DNA from: Caulobacteraceae bacterium
Lineage (GTDB): Bacteria > Pseudomonadota > Alphaproteobacteria > Caulobacterales > Caulobacteraceae
DNA length: 64,000 nt
Assembly (NCBI GenBank): GCA_947475735.1
Contig: CANJLQ010000008.1
Location: forward strand, 1 to 64,000
Direction of reading: 5' to 3'
Part shown: piece by piece, positions 44,049 to 52,709 of the stretch
How the letters are laid out: every line of letters begins with the position of its first letter
Position numbering within the stretch: the first letter of the stretch is position 1
Position numbers and translations under genes: made by a program
The notes under the pieces: generated by a model
What the model saw: the letters and a program-made list of their open reading frames with translations, nothing else
Told to the model about the DNA's origin: nothing
Database searches by the model: none

Positions 44049-44588
44049 TCAGGCCCGCTCGATCACATTGATCAGCACCCCGTCCGGATCGCGCAGCATC
44101 ACCTCGCGGTCGGTCCGACGCTGGGGCGTGTCGACCAACCGCTCCGGCGCGCCGAGGAAGGCGTGCCCCATCGGAGCCAGCCGCGCCGCAAGGGCGTCGA
44201 GGTCCGGCCTGTGGAACACCAGCACGCCCTCGCCGATGTTCACGCTGCCCGCGGTCTTGGAGACCCGCGTCAGGGTCTGCCCCGTCACCTGGAACAGGGC
44301 GATCATGCCATAGGGCGGCCCCTCGGCCTTCAGGATCCGGAACCGGACGCCCGCGCCCTCGGTCAGCCCCAGCAACCGCTCCAGCGGCGCGCCCTGCAGG
44401 GCCCCCTCGAACAGCAGTTCCGGCAAACCGATCCCGTCGCGATAGAAGGCCGTCGAGGCCTCCAGGTCCGAGACGAACAGGGCGCACCGCACCAACTGGC
44501 CCGTGCTGGGCGCGGTCTGGGCCAGTGCGGGCAAGGGGGCGGCCGTAAGGGCTGAGCCGATCAGAAGGGCGCGGCGGTCAGGTGTCAT
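44049..44588 (-). CDS. VOC family protein with Tat-like signal peptide
   Basis: A 179-residue vicinal-oxygen-chelate protein with an N-terminal RRALLIGSALTAAPLPALAQ export signal. The VOC core (RCALFVSDLEASTAFYRDGIGL, MLRDPDGVLINVIER) closely resembles the cytoplasmic VOC protein at 14496, showing a paralogue exported to the periplasm. Third gene of the TonB-receptor-2 operon, 4 bases after the hydrolase stop. Probable metal-dependent enzyme or binding protein acting on the imported compound. Confidence 0.82.
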   Translation of the reverse strand: MTPDRRALLIGSALTAAPLPALAQTAPSTGQLVRCALFVSDLEASTAFYRDGIGLPELLFEGALQGAPLERLLGLTEGAGVRFRILKAEGPPYGMIALFQVTGQTLTRVSKTAGSVNIGEGVLVFHRPDLDALAARLAPMGHAFLGAPERLVDTPQRRTDREVMLRDPDGVLINVIERA

Positions 44589-44592
44589 GGGG

Positions 44593-45435
44593 TCATCCTG
44601 TCACGGTCTGGGCGAGAAGAAGGTCGGCGACGGCGGCGGGGGCCGTCACCATGGCGTCGTGGCCGGTCGCCAGAGTCGTGACCGACCAGCTCGCATCGGC
44701 TCGCAGGCGCGCGAAATGCGCCCCGAATGACGCCATCGGCAGCACGGGGTCCACACAGTGGACATAGGCGCGGCGCAGGCCGTCCGATCCGCCGTTCGAC
44801 AGCCGGATCGGATCGGTCCAGGTCTTCAGCGGATGCGGCGTCAGCCGGCGCTTCAGCCAGGCCTCGTCCTCGCCCCCGGCCCCGACGCCGAACAGGGTCA
44901 CGTCGGCAAACACCTGCATCGCCACGCCGTCGGGTGCCAGGGCGCTCAGCCCCGCCAGCGTCCCGGCCGCCAACTCGGGCGTGATCCCCGGCGACTGGGT
45001 GATCATGGACTGTCCATCGGAGGGCACGGCGGCGTCCAGGTACAGGACCGAGGCGATGCGCTCCTTCACCGCATCGCAGACGCCGGTGACGACCATGCCG
45101 CCGTACGAGTGGCCGCACAGATGGACCCGGGTCAGTTCCTCGGCCTCGATCATGGCGACGACGTCGCGGATATGGGTCTCCAGCCCGACCTCGGGCCCCA
45201 TAAGATGCGCCCGCTCGCCGCAGCCGGTCAGGGTGGGCGTCAGCACCCGCGCCCCCGACGCCTCCAGCCGCTCGGCCACGCGCCGCCAGCACCATCCACC
45301 GTGCCAGGCACCGTGCACCAGAACGAAGACGGGTTGCACGAAGACGGGGCGCGAGCTCATCGCTCGCGCCCCGCTGTGGGTGGCGTTCAGGACCGCCCCC
45401 ATCGCGCCGCCGGCCAGGAGCGTCCGGCGGCGCAA
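44593..45435 (-). CDS. Exported alpha/beta hydrolase
   Basis: A 280-residue protein with Tat-like RRRTLLAGG and a small hydrophobic stretch, then an alpha/beta hydrolase domain: FVLVHGAWHGGWCWRRVAERLEASG, the nucleophile elbow CGHSYGGMV (Ser110) and a His near the C-terminus in TGHDAMVTAP. Resembles salicylate-esterase/hydroxynitrile-lyase-like hydrolases. Second gene of the TonB-receptor-2 operon (11 bases after the receptor). Likely removes an ester from the substrate in the periplasm. Confidence 0.83.
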   Translation of the reverse strand: MRRRTLLAGGAMGAVLNATHSGARAMSSRPVFVQPVFVLVHGAWHGGWCWRRVAERLEASGARVLTPTLTGCGERAHLMGPEVGLETHIRDVVAMIEAEELTRVHLCGHSYGGMVVTGVCDAVKERIASVLYLDAAVPSDGQSMITQSPGITPELAAGTLAGLSALAPDGVAMQVFADVTLFGVGAGGEDEAWLKRRLTPHPLKTWTDPIRLSNGGSDGLRRAYVHCVDPVLPMASFGAHFARLRADASWSVTTLATGHDAMVTAPAAVADLLLAQTVTG

Positions 45436-45445
45436 TCCCGTGACC

Positions 45446-47761
45446 TCAGAAGTTCCGGCGCAGGCGGAAGGTCACCCGACGCGGATCGTTCGGGTAGCCG
45501 AGACCCACCAGCGAAGACGTCAGATAGTATTCCTCGCCGCAGTTCGAGCAGTCGAGCGAAGCCTCCCAGCCGCCATCCAGGCTCTCGTAGCGAATGCCGA
45601 TGTTGTAGACCGTGGTCGTCGGCGTCAGCGACAGCGGCACGGTGATCGCCGTGGTCCCACCGAACGGAACGCCGGTGGCGGTGCGCGAGTCGTTGTAGGT
45701 CGACGTCCAGTACTCGTCCGAATAGCTGATCGACCCGTTCAGCGACCATTCGCCGCCCAGCATCGCCGTCGGCAGGGTGTAGCGCGCGCCCAGCGTGCCC
45801 TGGCTCTCGGGGAAGCGCACTGGCTCGTCGCGCGTCGTGACGCAGTTCAGCGGTTCCGGCGTGGTGGAGCAGGGAACGCCGCCCGCGCCGTTGACGGCCG
45901 GGATGTCGACGTATTCGCGATCCGCGATCGACCCGGTGGCATAGATCTCCAGCGCGTCGATCGGACGCCAGGTGATCTCGGCTTCCAGACCGGTGGCTTC
46001 CAGGCCGCCTGCGTTGCGGGTGACGAAGTCGATGCCGCCGCCGGCGCGCGGCTGGCCGCTGAGCAACTGCAGGTCCTCGACGTCCAGCCGATAGGCCGTC
46101 AGGTTCAGCCGCAGGCTGTCGTCGAACAGGTCCGACCTCAGGCCCAGCTCATAGGACCAGGCCTCCTCGGGCCCGAAGGCGGAGTTGGTGGCCGCCGTGG
46201 TGCCGCGCGCGTTCCAGCCGCCCGACTTGAAGCCGTTGGTGGCCGAGGCGAAGACCATGACGTCGTCGCTGAACTTGTAGGCCGCCGCGACGCGAGGCGT
46301 GAACTTGGACGTGCTCTGGTCGACGGGCACGCCCGCCGCGATCAGATTGGCTGTTGTCGGCCGCACGGTCGTCGCGCCCGTCGCCCCAACGAAGCCCACC
46401 GGATAGGCGGCGCGGGTGCGATCGATGAAGGCGATCTCCTTGTCCTCTTCCGTGTATCGGCCGCCCAGCGTCACCGTCAGCCGGTCGGTCAGGGCAAAGT
46501 CGCCCTGGGCATAGACGGCGAAACTGTCGGCCGAGTTGTTCAGCAGCCGGTCGCCCAGCACCAGGGACGAGGTCGCCGTCGGCGTCGTGGCGAAGGTGTC
46601 GACCTGATAGGTCTCGTTGTCCTCCGTGAAGTAGAAGACGCCGGCCACCCAGTTGAGCAGGCCGACCTCGCCCGCCAGCTTGACCTCCTGGGTGAACTGC
46701 TCGCTGCGGACTTCGTTCGAGATGGTGAAGCCACCGAACGGCGTCGGGCTGCCGCCCAGGCCGAAGTCGATCGAGAAGTCCTGGCCGGTGTTGATGTAGC
46801 CGGTGATGAAGCTGATCGTGCCCCAATCCATCTCGTGGCTGAGGTTGGAGATGATCGTGCCCACCTGGGTCCGCGCGCAGTTGCCCTGGCGGTTGTTCAG
46901 GTAGTTGTCGATAGTCCCGTTATCGCATTCGCCGGTCCGCAAACCGGTGCGGCTGGTGTACTCGGCATCCAGCGGATTGGTGCCGATCGTGGTCTTCAGC
47001 TGGTCGACCCAGTCGGCCGACAGATTCCATTCCCAGCCATCGGCGGGCTGGACGTTGAGGGCCCCCCGGACGCCCCAGGTCTCTTCGCCGTTCAGGGTCT
47101 CGCCGGTAACGAGGCTCTCGCTGTAGCCGTCATCGTCGATGCGCAGGAAGGTCAGGCCCCCGGCGACACGGTCCGAGATCGGGCCGCTGACGGCTCCGCG
47201 GAACTGGCGACGCTGGAACGAGCCGTAGCTGGCGTCCAGTGTTCCGCGGAAGTCGCGTCCCGGCTTGCGCGTCACGATGGAAATGGCGCCGCCCGTCGTG
47301 TTGCGGCCGAACAGCGTGCCCTGCGGCCCGCGCAGGACCTCGATCCGGTCGACGTCCAGCAGGGTGATGTTGTTGGCGATCTGGCGGGCGACATAGACCT
47401 CGTCGACATAGGTCGCGACGGGCACGTCGAAGGTCGCGACCTGTTCGGTCGATCCCAGGCCCCGGATGAAGTAGCTGACCGCGCCGCCGGTGCCGGTGTT
47501 CAGGCCCCCCGTCAGGCTGGGGGTCACGCGCACCAGGTCGGTCGTGTCCTCGACGATGGCGATTTCCAGCTGGGTGTCGGTGAAGGCCGTGACGGCCAGC
47601 GGCACGTCCTGGATGTTCTGCTCGCGCCGCTGGGCGGTGACGACGATGTCTTCGATCCGCGACGCCTGGTCGTCCTGCGGAGCGGACTGTGCGGCGGCGG
47701 GCACGGAGGCCAGCAGGATCAGGCTCGAAACGCTCGTGAACAGCAACGCGGACCTACGCAT
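45446..47761 (-). CDS. TonB-dependent receptor (intact)
   Basis: A 771-residue outer-membrane receptor. Signal peptide (SALLFTSVSSLILLASVPAAAQ), TonB box EDIVVTAQRREQN, plug with GTGGAVSYFIRGLGS and RGPQGTLFGRNTTGGAIS, beta-barrel, C-terminus RVTFRLRRNF. Of the sphingomonad/caulobacter type that imports plant or pigment-like nutrients rather than siderophores (family tendency, not proof). First gene of an operon with the hydrolase and VOC protein, under type-1 operator F, and divergent from the isochorismatase gene. Confidence 0.92.
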   Translation of the reverse strand: MRRSALLFTSVSSLILLASVPAAAQSAPQDDQASRIEDIVVTAQRREQNIQDVPLAVTAFTDTQLEIAIVEDTTDLVRVTPSLTGGLNTGTGGAVSYFIRGLGSTEQVATFDVPVATYVDEVYVARQIANNITLLDVDRIEVLRGPQGTLFGRNTTGGAISIVTRKPGRDFRGTLDASYGSFQRRQFRGAVSGPISDRVAGGLTFLRIDDDGYSESLVTGETLNGEETWGVRGALNVQPADGWEWNLSADWVDQLKTTIGTNPLDAEYTSRTGLRTGECDNGTIDNYLNNRQGNCARTQVGTIISNLSHEMDWGTISFITGYINTGQDFSIDFGLGGSPTPFGGFTISNEVRSEQFTQEVKLAGEVGLLNWVAGVFYFTEDNETYQVDTFATTPTATSSLVLGDRLLNNSADSFAVYAQGDFALTDRLTVTLGGRYTEEDKEIAFIDRTRAAYPVGFVGATGATTVRPTTANLIAAGVPVDQSTSKFTPRVAAAYKFSDDVMVFASATNGFKSGGWNARGTTAATNSAFGPEEAWSYELGLRSDLFDDSLRLNLTAYRLDVEDLQLLSGQPRAGGGIDFVTRNAGGLEATGLEAEITWRPIDALEIYATGSIADREYVDIPAVNGAGGVPCSTTPEPLNCVTTRDEPVRFPESQGTLGARYTLPTAMLGGEWSLNGSISYSDEYWTSTYNDSRTATGVPFGGTTAITVPLSLTPTTTVYNIGIRYESLDGGWEASLDCSNCGEEYYLTSSLVGLGYPNDPRRVTFRLRRNF

Positions 47762-47815
47762 GGATGGCTCTCCTGCATCTGGGATGACGGCGATCCCGAC
47801 TCTGATCGGTCGGTT

Positions 47816-47841
47816 CTAATGATATATCCTTATACCATTTG
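47816..47841. promoter_or_regulatory. Type-1 operator, copy F
   Basis: CTAATGATATA, spacer TCCT, then TATACCATTTG. Shared by the divergent TonB receptor (start 47761) and isochorismatase (start 47907) operons. Confidence 0.8.
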
Positions 47842-47906
47842 CGACGTCCGACAAGCGTCGCTACCCTGTCGCCGTAACGTCGTGTTTTGAGGGTCACGGT
47901 CACGCC

Positions 47907-48602
47907 ATGAGCGAGCTCAGTTTCCAGCCCACCATGGTCCGCGACGACCGCCCGGCGCGCGCGATCTACGAGGAGGTGCTGGCCAATCCCGCCCGGCGCG
48001 GCTTCGGCTTCGGTAGCCGCCCGGCGGTGGTGAACATCGACGTCCAGCAGGCCTACACCCGCCCCGACCTGTTCCCGAAGTCGGCCTATGTCACCGACCC
48101 GGACCAGATCGACTGGATCAACCGGCTCAGCGACGCGGCGCGGGCAGGGGGCTTGCCCGTCGTCTGGACTCGCGTCTGCTACAAGCCCGACGGCGGCGAC
48201 GCCGGCATCTGGGGCACCCGTACCGACACGCCCGACAGCCTGCAGAACATCAAGTTCGGTTCACCGCGCCACGCCTTCGACCCGCGCGCCCGACCGGACT
48301 GCGAGACCGATTTTATCTTCGACAAGCGCATGCCGTCTGCGTTCCACGAGAGCCCGCTGCAGAGCTATCTGGTCTGGCACCGGATCGACACGGTGATCGT
48401 CACCGGCGGCTCGACCTCCGGCTGCGTGCGCGCCACCGCCGTCGACAGCCTGTCGCGCGGCTATCGCACCATCGTCCCGGTCGAATGCGTCGCCGACAAG
48501 CATGAGAGCTACCATTACGCCAACCTGACGGACCTGCTGCTGAAGTACGCCGACGTCCTGCCGGCGGCCGAGGTCCTGAAGCATCTGGAGACCGCCCGAT
48601 GA
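47907..48602 (+). CDS. Isochorismatase-fold amidase (N-carbamoylsarcosinase type)
   Basis: A 231-residue cysteine hydrolase. The catalytic Asp45 (VVNIDVQQAY), Lys140 (IFDKRMPSAF) and Cys173 (GGSTSGCVRATAVDS) triad is complete. Relatives cleave N-carbamoyl compounds, nicotinamide or maleamate. In this regulon, with ring-opening hydrolases nearby, release of ammonia from an open-chain amide such as a substituted maleamate is plausible. It overlaps the VOC lipoprotein gene by ATGA. Confidence 0.9.
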   Translation: MSELSFQPTMVRDDRPARAIYEEVLANPARRGFGFGSRPAVVNIDVQQAYTRPDLFPKSAYVTDPDQIDWINRLSDAARAGGLPVVWTRVCYKPDGGDAGIWGTRTDTPDSLQNIKFGSPRHAFDPRARPDCETDFIFDKRMPSAFHESPLQSYLVWHRIDTVIVTGGSTSGCVRATAVDSLSRGYRTIVPVECVADKHESYHYANLTDLLLKYADVLPAAEVLKHLETAR

Positions 48603-49195
48603 TCCGCGCCCTGCTGCTGGCCACGGCCCTCGCCGTCTCCGCCTGCGCCTCCACCGCCGTCGCCGAACCGGCCCCGGACCGGGTGCCCGCCGACCAGCGT
48701 GTGCCGCTGGATTTTCGCCGCACGACCCTGGTGGTCCGCGACATGGAGGCGTCGCTGGCCTTCTACCGCGCCATCGGCCTGGTGCCGATCTACGACAACA
48801 TCATCCGCACGCCGCGCGACGCCCCCACGGACGCGGCGGCAGAGCGGTCGCTGCGTCTCGTCTTCCTGCGCGCCAACGACGACTACATCGGCATCATCGG
48901 CCTGATGGAGTATTCCAAGCCCGAGCGGGAGGCGCGTCCGGCCCGCGCCGAGGACGACCGCATCCTGCATCCCGGCGACGTGGTCCTGGTCTTCAACGTC
49001 CAGAACCAGGAAGAGGTCTTCGCCCGCGCCATTGCCTCGCCGGGCGTCCGGGTCGGAGAGACGCCCCACATCGTGACCTACCCCGGCTACGACGGCACCA
49101 GCGTGATCCGGGTGAACTTCTCGTCCGTCTATGACCCCGACGGCCACTACATCGAACTGAACCAGGTGCTCACCGACCTGCCCGTGGGGGAGTAG
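48599..49195 (+). CDS. VOC family lipoprotein
   Basis: A 198-residue VOC protein with a lipoprotein signal (LLLATALAVSACASTAV; lipobox AVSAC, lipid-modified Cys 18). The mature part reads TTLVVRDMEASLAFYRAIGL and ends with a YDPDGHYIELNQV module. Third VOC paralogue in the island, here membrane-anchored. Located behind the isochorismatase gene. Substrate unknown. Confidence 0.82.
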   Translation: MIRALLLATALAVSACASTAVAEPAPDRVPADQRVPLDFRRTTLVVRDMEASLAFYRAIGLVPIYDNIIRTPRDAPTDAAAERSLRLVFLRANDDYIGIIGLMEYSKPEREARPARAEDDRILHPGDVVLVFNVQNQEEVFARAIASPGVRVGETPHIVTYPGYDGTSVIRVNFSSVYDPDGHYIELNQVLTDLPVGE

Positions 49196-49200
49196 AACGG

Positions 49201-49346
49201 CGTCTCCTTTCCGTCGCGAAGCGATGGGGAGGTGGATGCAAGCTCTTGCGAGCAGACGGATGGGGTCTTGCCGCCGCGAAGAACCCCTCCGTCACTCCGC
49301 TTCGCTCCGTGCCACCTCCCCACGCCTTCGGCGCAGGGAGGAGACG
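49201..49346. repeat. Diverged palindromic repeat, copy R5
   Basis: A 146-bp inverted-repeat unit, CGTCTCCTTTCCG on the left to CGCAGGGAGGAGACG on the right, with GGGGAGGTGG and CCACCTCCCC inner arms, clearly related to R1-R4 but diverged. The remaining gap to 49449 holds an imperfect AT-rich hairpin at 49412-49444 (GATATCAGAAACTT / AAGTTTGATATC) and nothing else I can identify. Confidence 0.7.
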
Positions 49347-49449
49347 CCGGGCACCCGCAGCACCGATTTGGGTCAAGGTCCGCGCGATGCCTCAGTCTGG
49401 TGAAATATCTGGATATCAGAAACTTATCAGCGAAGTTTGATATCTACGG

Positions 49450-50388
49450 CTAGGATTTGGACTCGTTGGACTCGGCACCGCCGGAGTCCAAACGATGGGC
49501 GATCTCGCTCGCCGTCGCAGACCAACCCCCGCCCTCCGCCAGCCCCGCCAGCATCCGCCGCACCGCGCTCATCCGAAACGGCTGACCGGCGACATAGCTG
49601 GTGAGCGTGAACCCCAGCACCCGCCGGTCATCCGCGCCCGCATCCCCCTTCAGGTACGCCGCCGCCTCCAGCACCTGATCGGCCCAGGCGTCCTCGGTCT
49701 GTCGCCGGTCGATCAGCAGGGTCCGGTCGTCCAGCTCGTTCATCAGCGGCACGGCCTGGACGACGCCGGCGTCGGTCGTCATCGCCACCGGCACCTCGTC
49801 CTGCTCCCAGTCCAGGCAGACGTCGAACCCCGCCTCCCGGATCAGGCGTAGCGTCCTGAACGACTGCTGCCGCGCCGGGCTCATCCAGGTGCGCGGTGAC
49901 AGGCCCGCACGCTCGAACGCCTCGCGCGTCCGCCCCACCAACGCCCGCTCCTCGTGTTCGCCCAGGCCCGAGTGATGGATCGCATCCGTGGACCAGCCGT
50001 GGGCCGCGATCTCGTGCCCGTCCTCCAGCGCCGCCTCGACCAGCGGCCGATAGCGGTCGAGCGCGATCCCGTTCACTGGCACCGTCGCCTTCAGCCCGGC
50101 CTCCCTCAGCGCCCGGAGCAGCCGGTAGGCCCCTACGCGCGGGCCGTAGTCCCGGGTCGTATAGTGCCTCAGGTCCGGCCAGGGCGTCTGCATAGCCCCG
50201 GGATGCTTGAACGGCTTCCCCGAGGGATCGAGCATGTGCCACTCGACCGGCATCACGATCATCACCGCCAGCCCCCGGTCGCCCGGCCAGTGCCCCTTGG
50301 GCCGCTCCGCCACCGGCCGCCAGTCGTACAGCGACTGATCCATGCCCCGCCGCCGATGCGGATAGATCAGATGCTCCTCAGGCAGCAT
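49450..50388 (-). CDS. PuuE-like polysaccharide-deacetylase-fold hydrolase (second)
   Basis: A 312-residue NodB-fold protein of the PuuE-like group (DYGPRVGAYRLLRALREAGLKATVPVNGIALDRYRPLVEAALEDGHEIAAHGWSTDAIHHSG, then RTWMSPARQQSFRTLRLIREAGFDV). Lacks canonical deacetylase metal motifs. The chosen ATG at 50388 overlaps the end of the upstream gene by 11 bases; a later ATG (MDQSLYDW) is possible. Last gene of the five-gene LeuCD-lyase operon. Probable cyclic amide/imide hydrolase. Confidence 0.78.
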   Translation of the reverse strand: MLPEEHLIYPHRRRGMDQSLYDWRPVAERPKGHWPGDRGLAVMIVMPVEWHMLDPSGKPFKHPGAMQTPWPDLRHYTTRDYGPRVGAYRLLRALREAGLKATVPVNGIALDRYRPLVEAALEDGHEIAAHGWSTDAIHHSGLGEHEERALVGRTREAFERAGLSPRTWMSPARQQSFRTLRLIREAGFDVCLDWEQDEVPVAMTTDAGVVQAVPLMNELDDRTLLIDRRQTEDAWADQVLEAAAYLKGDAGADDRRVLGFTLTSYVAGQPFRMSAVRRMLAGLAEGGGWSATASEIAHRLDSGGAESNESKS

Positions 50389-51325
50389 CGTCGAACCCGC
50401 ATCCGCCTGTCGCCAGGCCGCGCCGCTGGATGTCCGCCACGGTCTGGTCCCAGCAGTGTTCGCGATAGTGGGCCGCGATCTCCGATCCCGTCGCGAACCA
50501 CACCTCATCCCGGTGCCCCAGAATGTGCTCCAGCGCGTTCTCGAACGCCCGGATGCGGTTCGGCTGGCTGACCAGATAGGCATGCAGCGGAATGCACATC
50601 ACCGTCCCCGACTCGCGCCCCTCGGCCAGCAACTGGTCGAAGTGCCGCTTCAGGATGTCGGCATAGCGCCACGGGTCCAGACCCATCACCGAATAGCCGA
50701 TGACGTCGTTGACCTCGAGCGAATAGGGCATGGACACCAGCCGCCCCGTCCGGGTCTTCAGTGGTTGGGGCTGGTCGTCCTGGAACAGGTCGCAGGAGTA
50801 CCAGAAGTCGTGCTCCGCGATGAGGTCGAGCGTCCGCGCCGTGTGCGTCAGAGCCGGCGCCAGATAGCCCCGAATCCGCTGTCCCGTCGCCGCCTCGACC
50901 GAGCGGATACTGTCTTCCAGCACCGCCCGCTCCTGGGCCTCGTCCATGCCGTAGGAATAGCGGGTGTTGTAGATGCCGTGGCTGAAGAACTCCCAGCCCC
51001 GGGCGTTCGCCGCCTCGATGATCTCGGGGTGGTGGTCGATCAGGCCGATGGACAGCGACACCGATCCTCGTAGGCCGTGCCGGTCCAGCAGGTCCTGCAG
51101 CCGCCAGTGCCCGACCCGATTGCCCCAGTCCCTCTGCGAATACCCCACCACGTCCGGCGCGGGCCTCGGCCAGCCGGGCCGGGCCGGGTTCACCGGCGGA
51201 TCGAATTCGTAGAACTCAATGTTGGGCGCGATCCAGAAGGCCAGGGCCTTGCCGCCCGGCCAGACGATCTTCGGGCGATCGCGGTACGGCCAGTGGTCAT
51301 AGAGGTTGGGGTCGGAGCGGTTCAC
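50378..51325 (-). CDS. PuuE-like polysaccharide-deacetylase-fold hydrolase (first of the pair)
   Basis: A 315-residue PuuE-like protein: DWGNRVGHWRLQDLLDRHGLRGSVSLSIGLIDHHPEIIEAANARGWEFFSHGIYNTRYSYGMDEAQERAVL, and GYLAPALTHTARTLDLIAEHDFWYSCDLF. The pattern of W-G-x-R-x-G and FFSHG is typical of the group. The two tandem paralogues suggest a heteromer or two ring systems. It overlaps the lyase gene by ATGA. Confidence 0.8.
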   Translation of the reverse strand: MNRSDPNLYDHWPYRDRPKIVWPGGKALAFWIAPNIEFYEFDPPVNPARPGWPRPAPDVVGYSQRDWGNRVGHWRLQDLLDRHGLRGSVSLSIGLIDHHPEIIEAANARGWEFFSHGIYNTRYSYGMDEAQERAVLEDSIRSVEAATGQRIRGYLAPALTHTARTLDLIAEHDFWYSCDLFQDDQPQPLKTRTGRLVSMPYSLEVNDVIGYSVMGLDPWRYADILKRHFDQLLAEGRESGTVMCIPLHAYLVSQPNRIRAFENALEHILGHRDEVWFATGSEIAAHYREHCWDQTVADIQRRGLATGGCGFDDAA

Positions 51326-52200
51326 TCGGCCGCTTCCTGCCGCTCCGGCTCGTATCGATCGCCCAGCGCCAGCATCTCTTCCAGTCCGATGCGGGCGTTC
51401 ACTCCCGTCAGGTCGGTCATCCGGTCCTTGTAGCTGACGGTGGACCCTTCCGCCTTCAGCGCCTTCAGAAAAGTCTCCGCGGCCGGGATCAAGGCGCGCA
51501 CCAGAGCCCCCGGGCTGATCACCAGTCGGAACCCGAGATCGCCCAGGGCGTCCCTCGACAGGATCGGCGTCTTCCCGCCCTCGACCATATTGGCCATGGC
51601 GGGGGTCCTGCCCAGCGCCGAGATGATCCGCTTCATCTGCTCCAGATCGCCCGGCGCCTCGACGAACACGACGTCCGCCCCGGCCTCGGCATAGGCGACG
51701 GCGCGTTCCAGCGCGGGCTCGAAGCCCTCCACCGCGATGGCGTCCGTCCGGGCGATGATCAGGGTCTCGTCGCTGCGCCGCGCGTCCAGCGCCGCATGGA
51801 CCTTGCCCACCATCTCGTCCATCGGGGCGACGCCCTTGCCCGCCAGATGGCCGCAGCGCTTGGGAAAGGTCTGGTCTTCCAGCTGGATCGCCCGGGCCCC
51901 GTTCCGCTCGAACACCTTGACCGTCCGGGCCACGTTCAGCGCATTGCCGAACCCGGTGTCGGCGTCGACGATCAGGGGGATCTCGACCCGTTCGCAGATG
52001 CGGGCCACCACATCGGCGACATGGTCGAAGCTGACCAACCCCAGGTCCGGCCGGCCCAGTTGGGTGTAGGCGATCGACGCGCCCGACAGATAGACGGCCT
52101 CGAACCCGGCCTGTTCGATCAGCAGGGCCGACAGGGCGTCGAACGCCCCCGGGGCATGGACCGCCGGTCCCGGCGTGGTCAGGCGGGCTTTCAGGCTCAC
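51322..52200 (-). CDS. Isocitrate lyase/PEP mutase family lyase (dimethylmalate lyase-like)
   Basis: A 292-residue lyase of the ICL/2-methylisocitrate lyase/2,3-dimethylmalate lyase family. The catalytic loop KRCGH (114-118) is intact, arguing for C-C lyase and against PEP mutase activity; metal/carboxylate residues Asp79/Asp81 are in LIVDADTGFGN. It would split a 2-hydroxy-dicarboxylate or tricarboxylate into a 2-oxo acid (pyruvate or glyoxylate) plus an aliphatic acid. Third gene of the operon, overlapping LeuD-like and PuuE-like genes. Confidence 0.87.
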   Translation of the reverse strand: MSLKARLTTPGPAVHAPGAFDALSALLIEQAGFEAVYLSGASIAYTQLGRPDLGLVSFDHVADVVARICERVEIPLIVDADTGFGNALNVARTVKVFERNGARAIQLEDQTFPKRCGHLAGKGVAPMDEMVGKVHAALDARRSDETLIIARTDAIAVEGFEPALERAVAYAEAGADVVFVEAPGDLEQMKRIISALGRTPAMANMVEGGKTPILSRDALGDLGFRLVISPGALVRALIPAAETFLKALKAEGSTVSYKDRMTDLTGVNARIGLEEMLALGDRYEPERQEAAE

Positions 52201-52709
52201 GCGATGGCTCCGGTGGTTGCGGGGGCGGAACGCTTCAGGTGGGCGATCAGCCCCCCGTCGCGCATCATCGCCGTCAGATGGTCGGGAAAGGGGGCGAACC
52301 TATAGGTCCGGCCCGAGGTCTCATTGATCAGCCTGCCCGCCTCGAGGTCCAGGCTCAACCGGTCGTCGGCAGCGATCTGGTCGGCCTCGGGCAGCGTCAC
52401 GGCGGGCAGGCCCAGATTGATGGCGTTCCGCCAGAAGATCCGCGCGAAGGATCGGGCGATCACGGCCCGCACGCCCAGCCGTTTCAAGGACACTGCCGCC
52501 TGCTCGCGCGACGACCCCAGCCCGAAGTTCAGCCCCGCGACGACGAAATCGCCGGGCCGCACCGTGCTGGTGAACGTCGGATCGACCGCCTCCAGGCAGT
52601 GGGCGGCGAGCGCGTCGGGGTCGAGCTTCATCAGATGGCCGGGGGCCAGCAGATCGGTGTCGATCTGGTCGCCGAAAACGAAGGCGCGGCCGGTCGGGAT
52701 GGGGGTCAC
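52197..52709 (-). CDS. LeuD-like hydratase small subunit
   Basis: A 170-residue aconitase swivel-domain subunit (LeuD/HacB type): [63 protein letters not shown] start at 52709 overlaps the LeuC-like stop. Works with the large subunit as a hydro-lyase. Together with the lyase, a substituted-maleate hydratase function (as dimethylmaleate hydratase or homoaconitase) is more likely than leucine synthesis. Confidence 0.87.
   Translation of the reverse strand: MTPIPTGRAFVFGDQIDTDLLAPGHLMKLDPDALAAHCLEAVDPTFTSTVRPGDFVVAGLNFGLGSSREQAAVSLKRLGVRAVIARSFARIFWRNAINLGLPAVTLPEADQIAADDRLSLDLEAGRLINETSGRTYRFAPFPDHLTAMMRDGGLIAHLKRSAPATTGAIA

Noticed and set aside
49412..49444. Imperfect AT-rich hairpin GATATCA...TGATATC near an R5 repeat
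   Set aside because: It superficially resembles the operators but lacks the CAAATG half-site and the 4-bp spacing, and lies at gene ends, not at a promoter.
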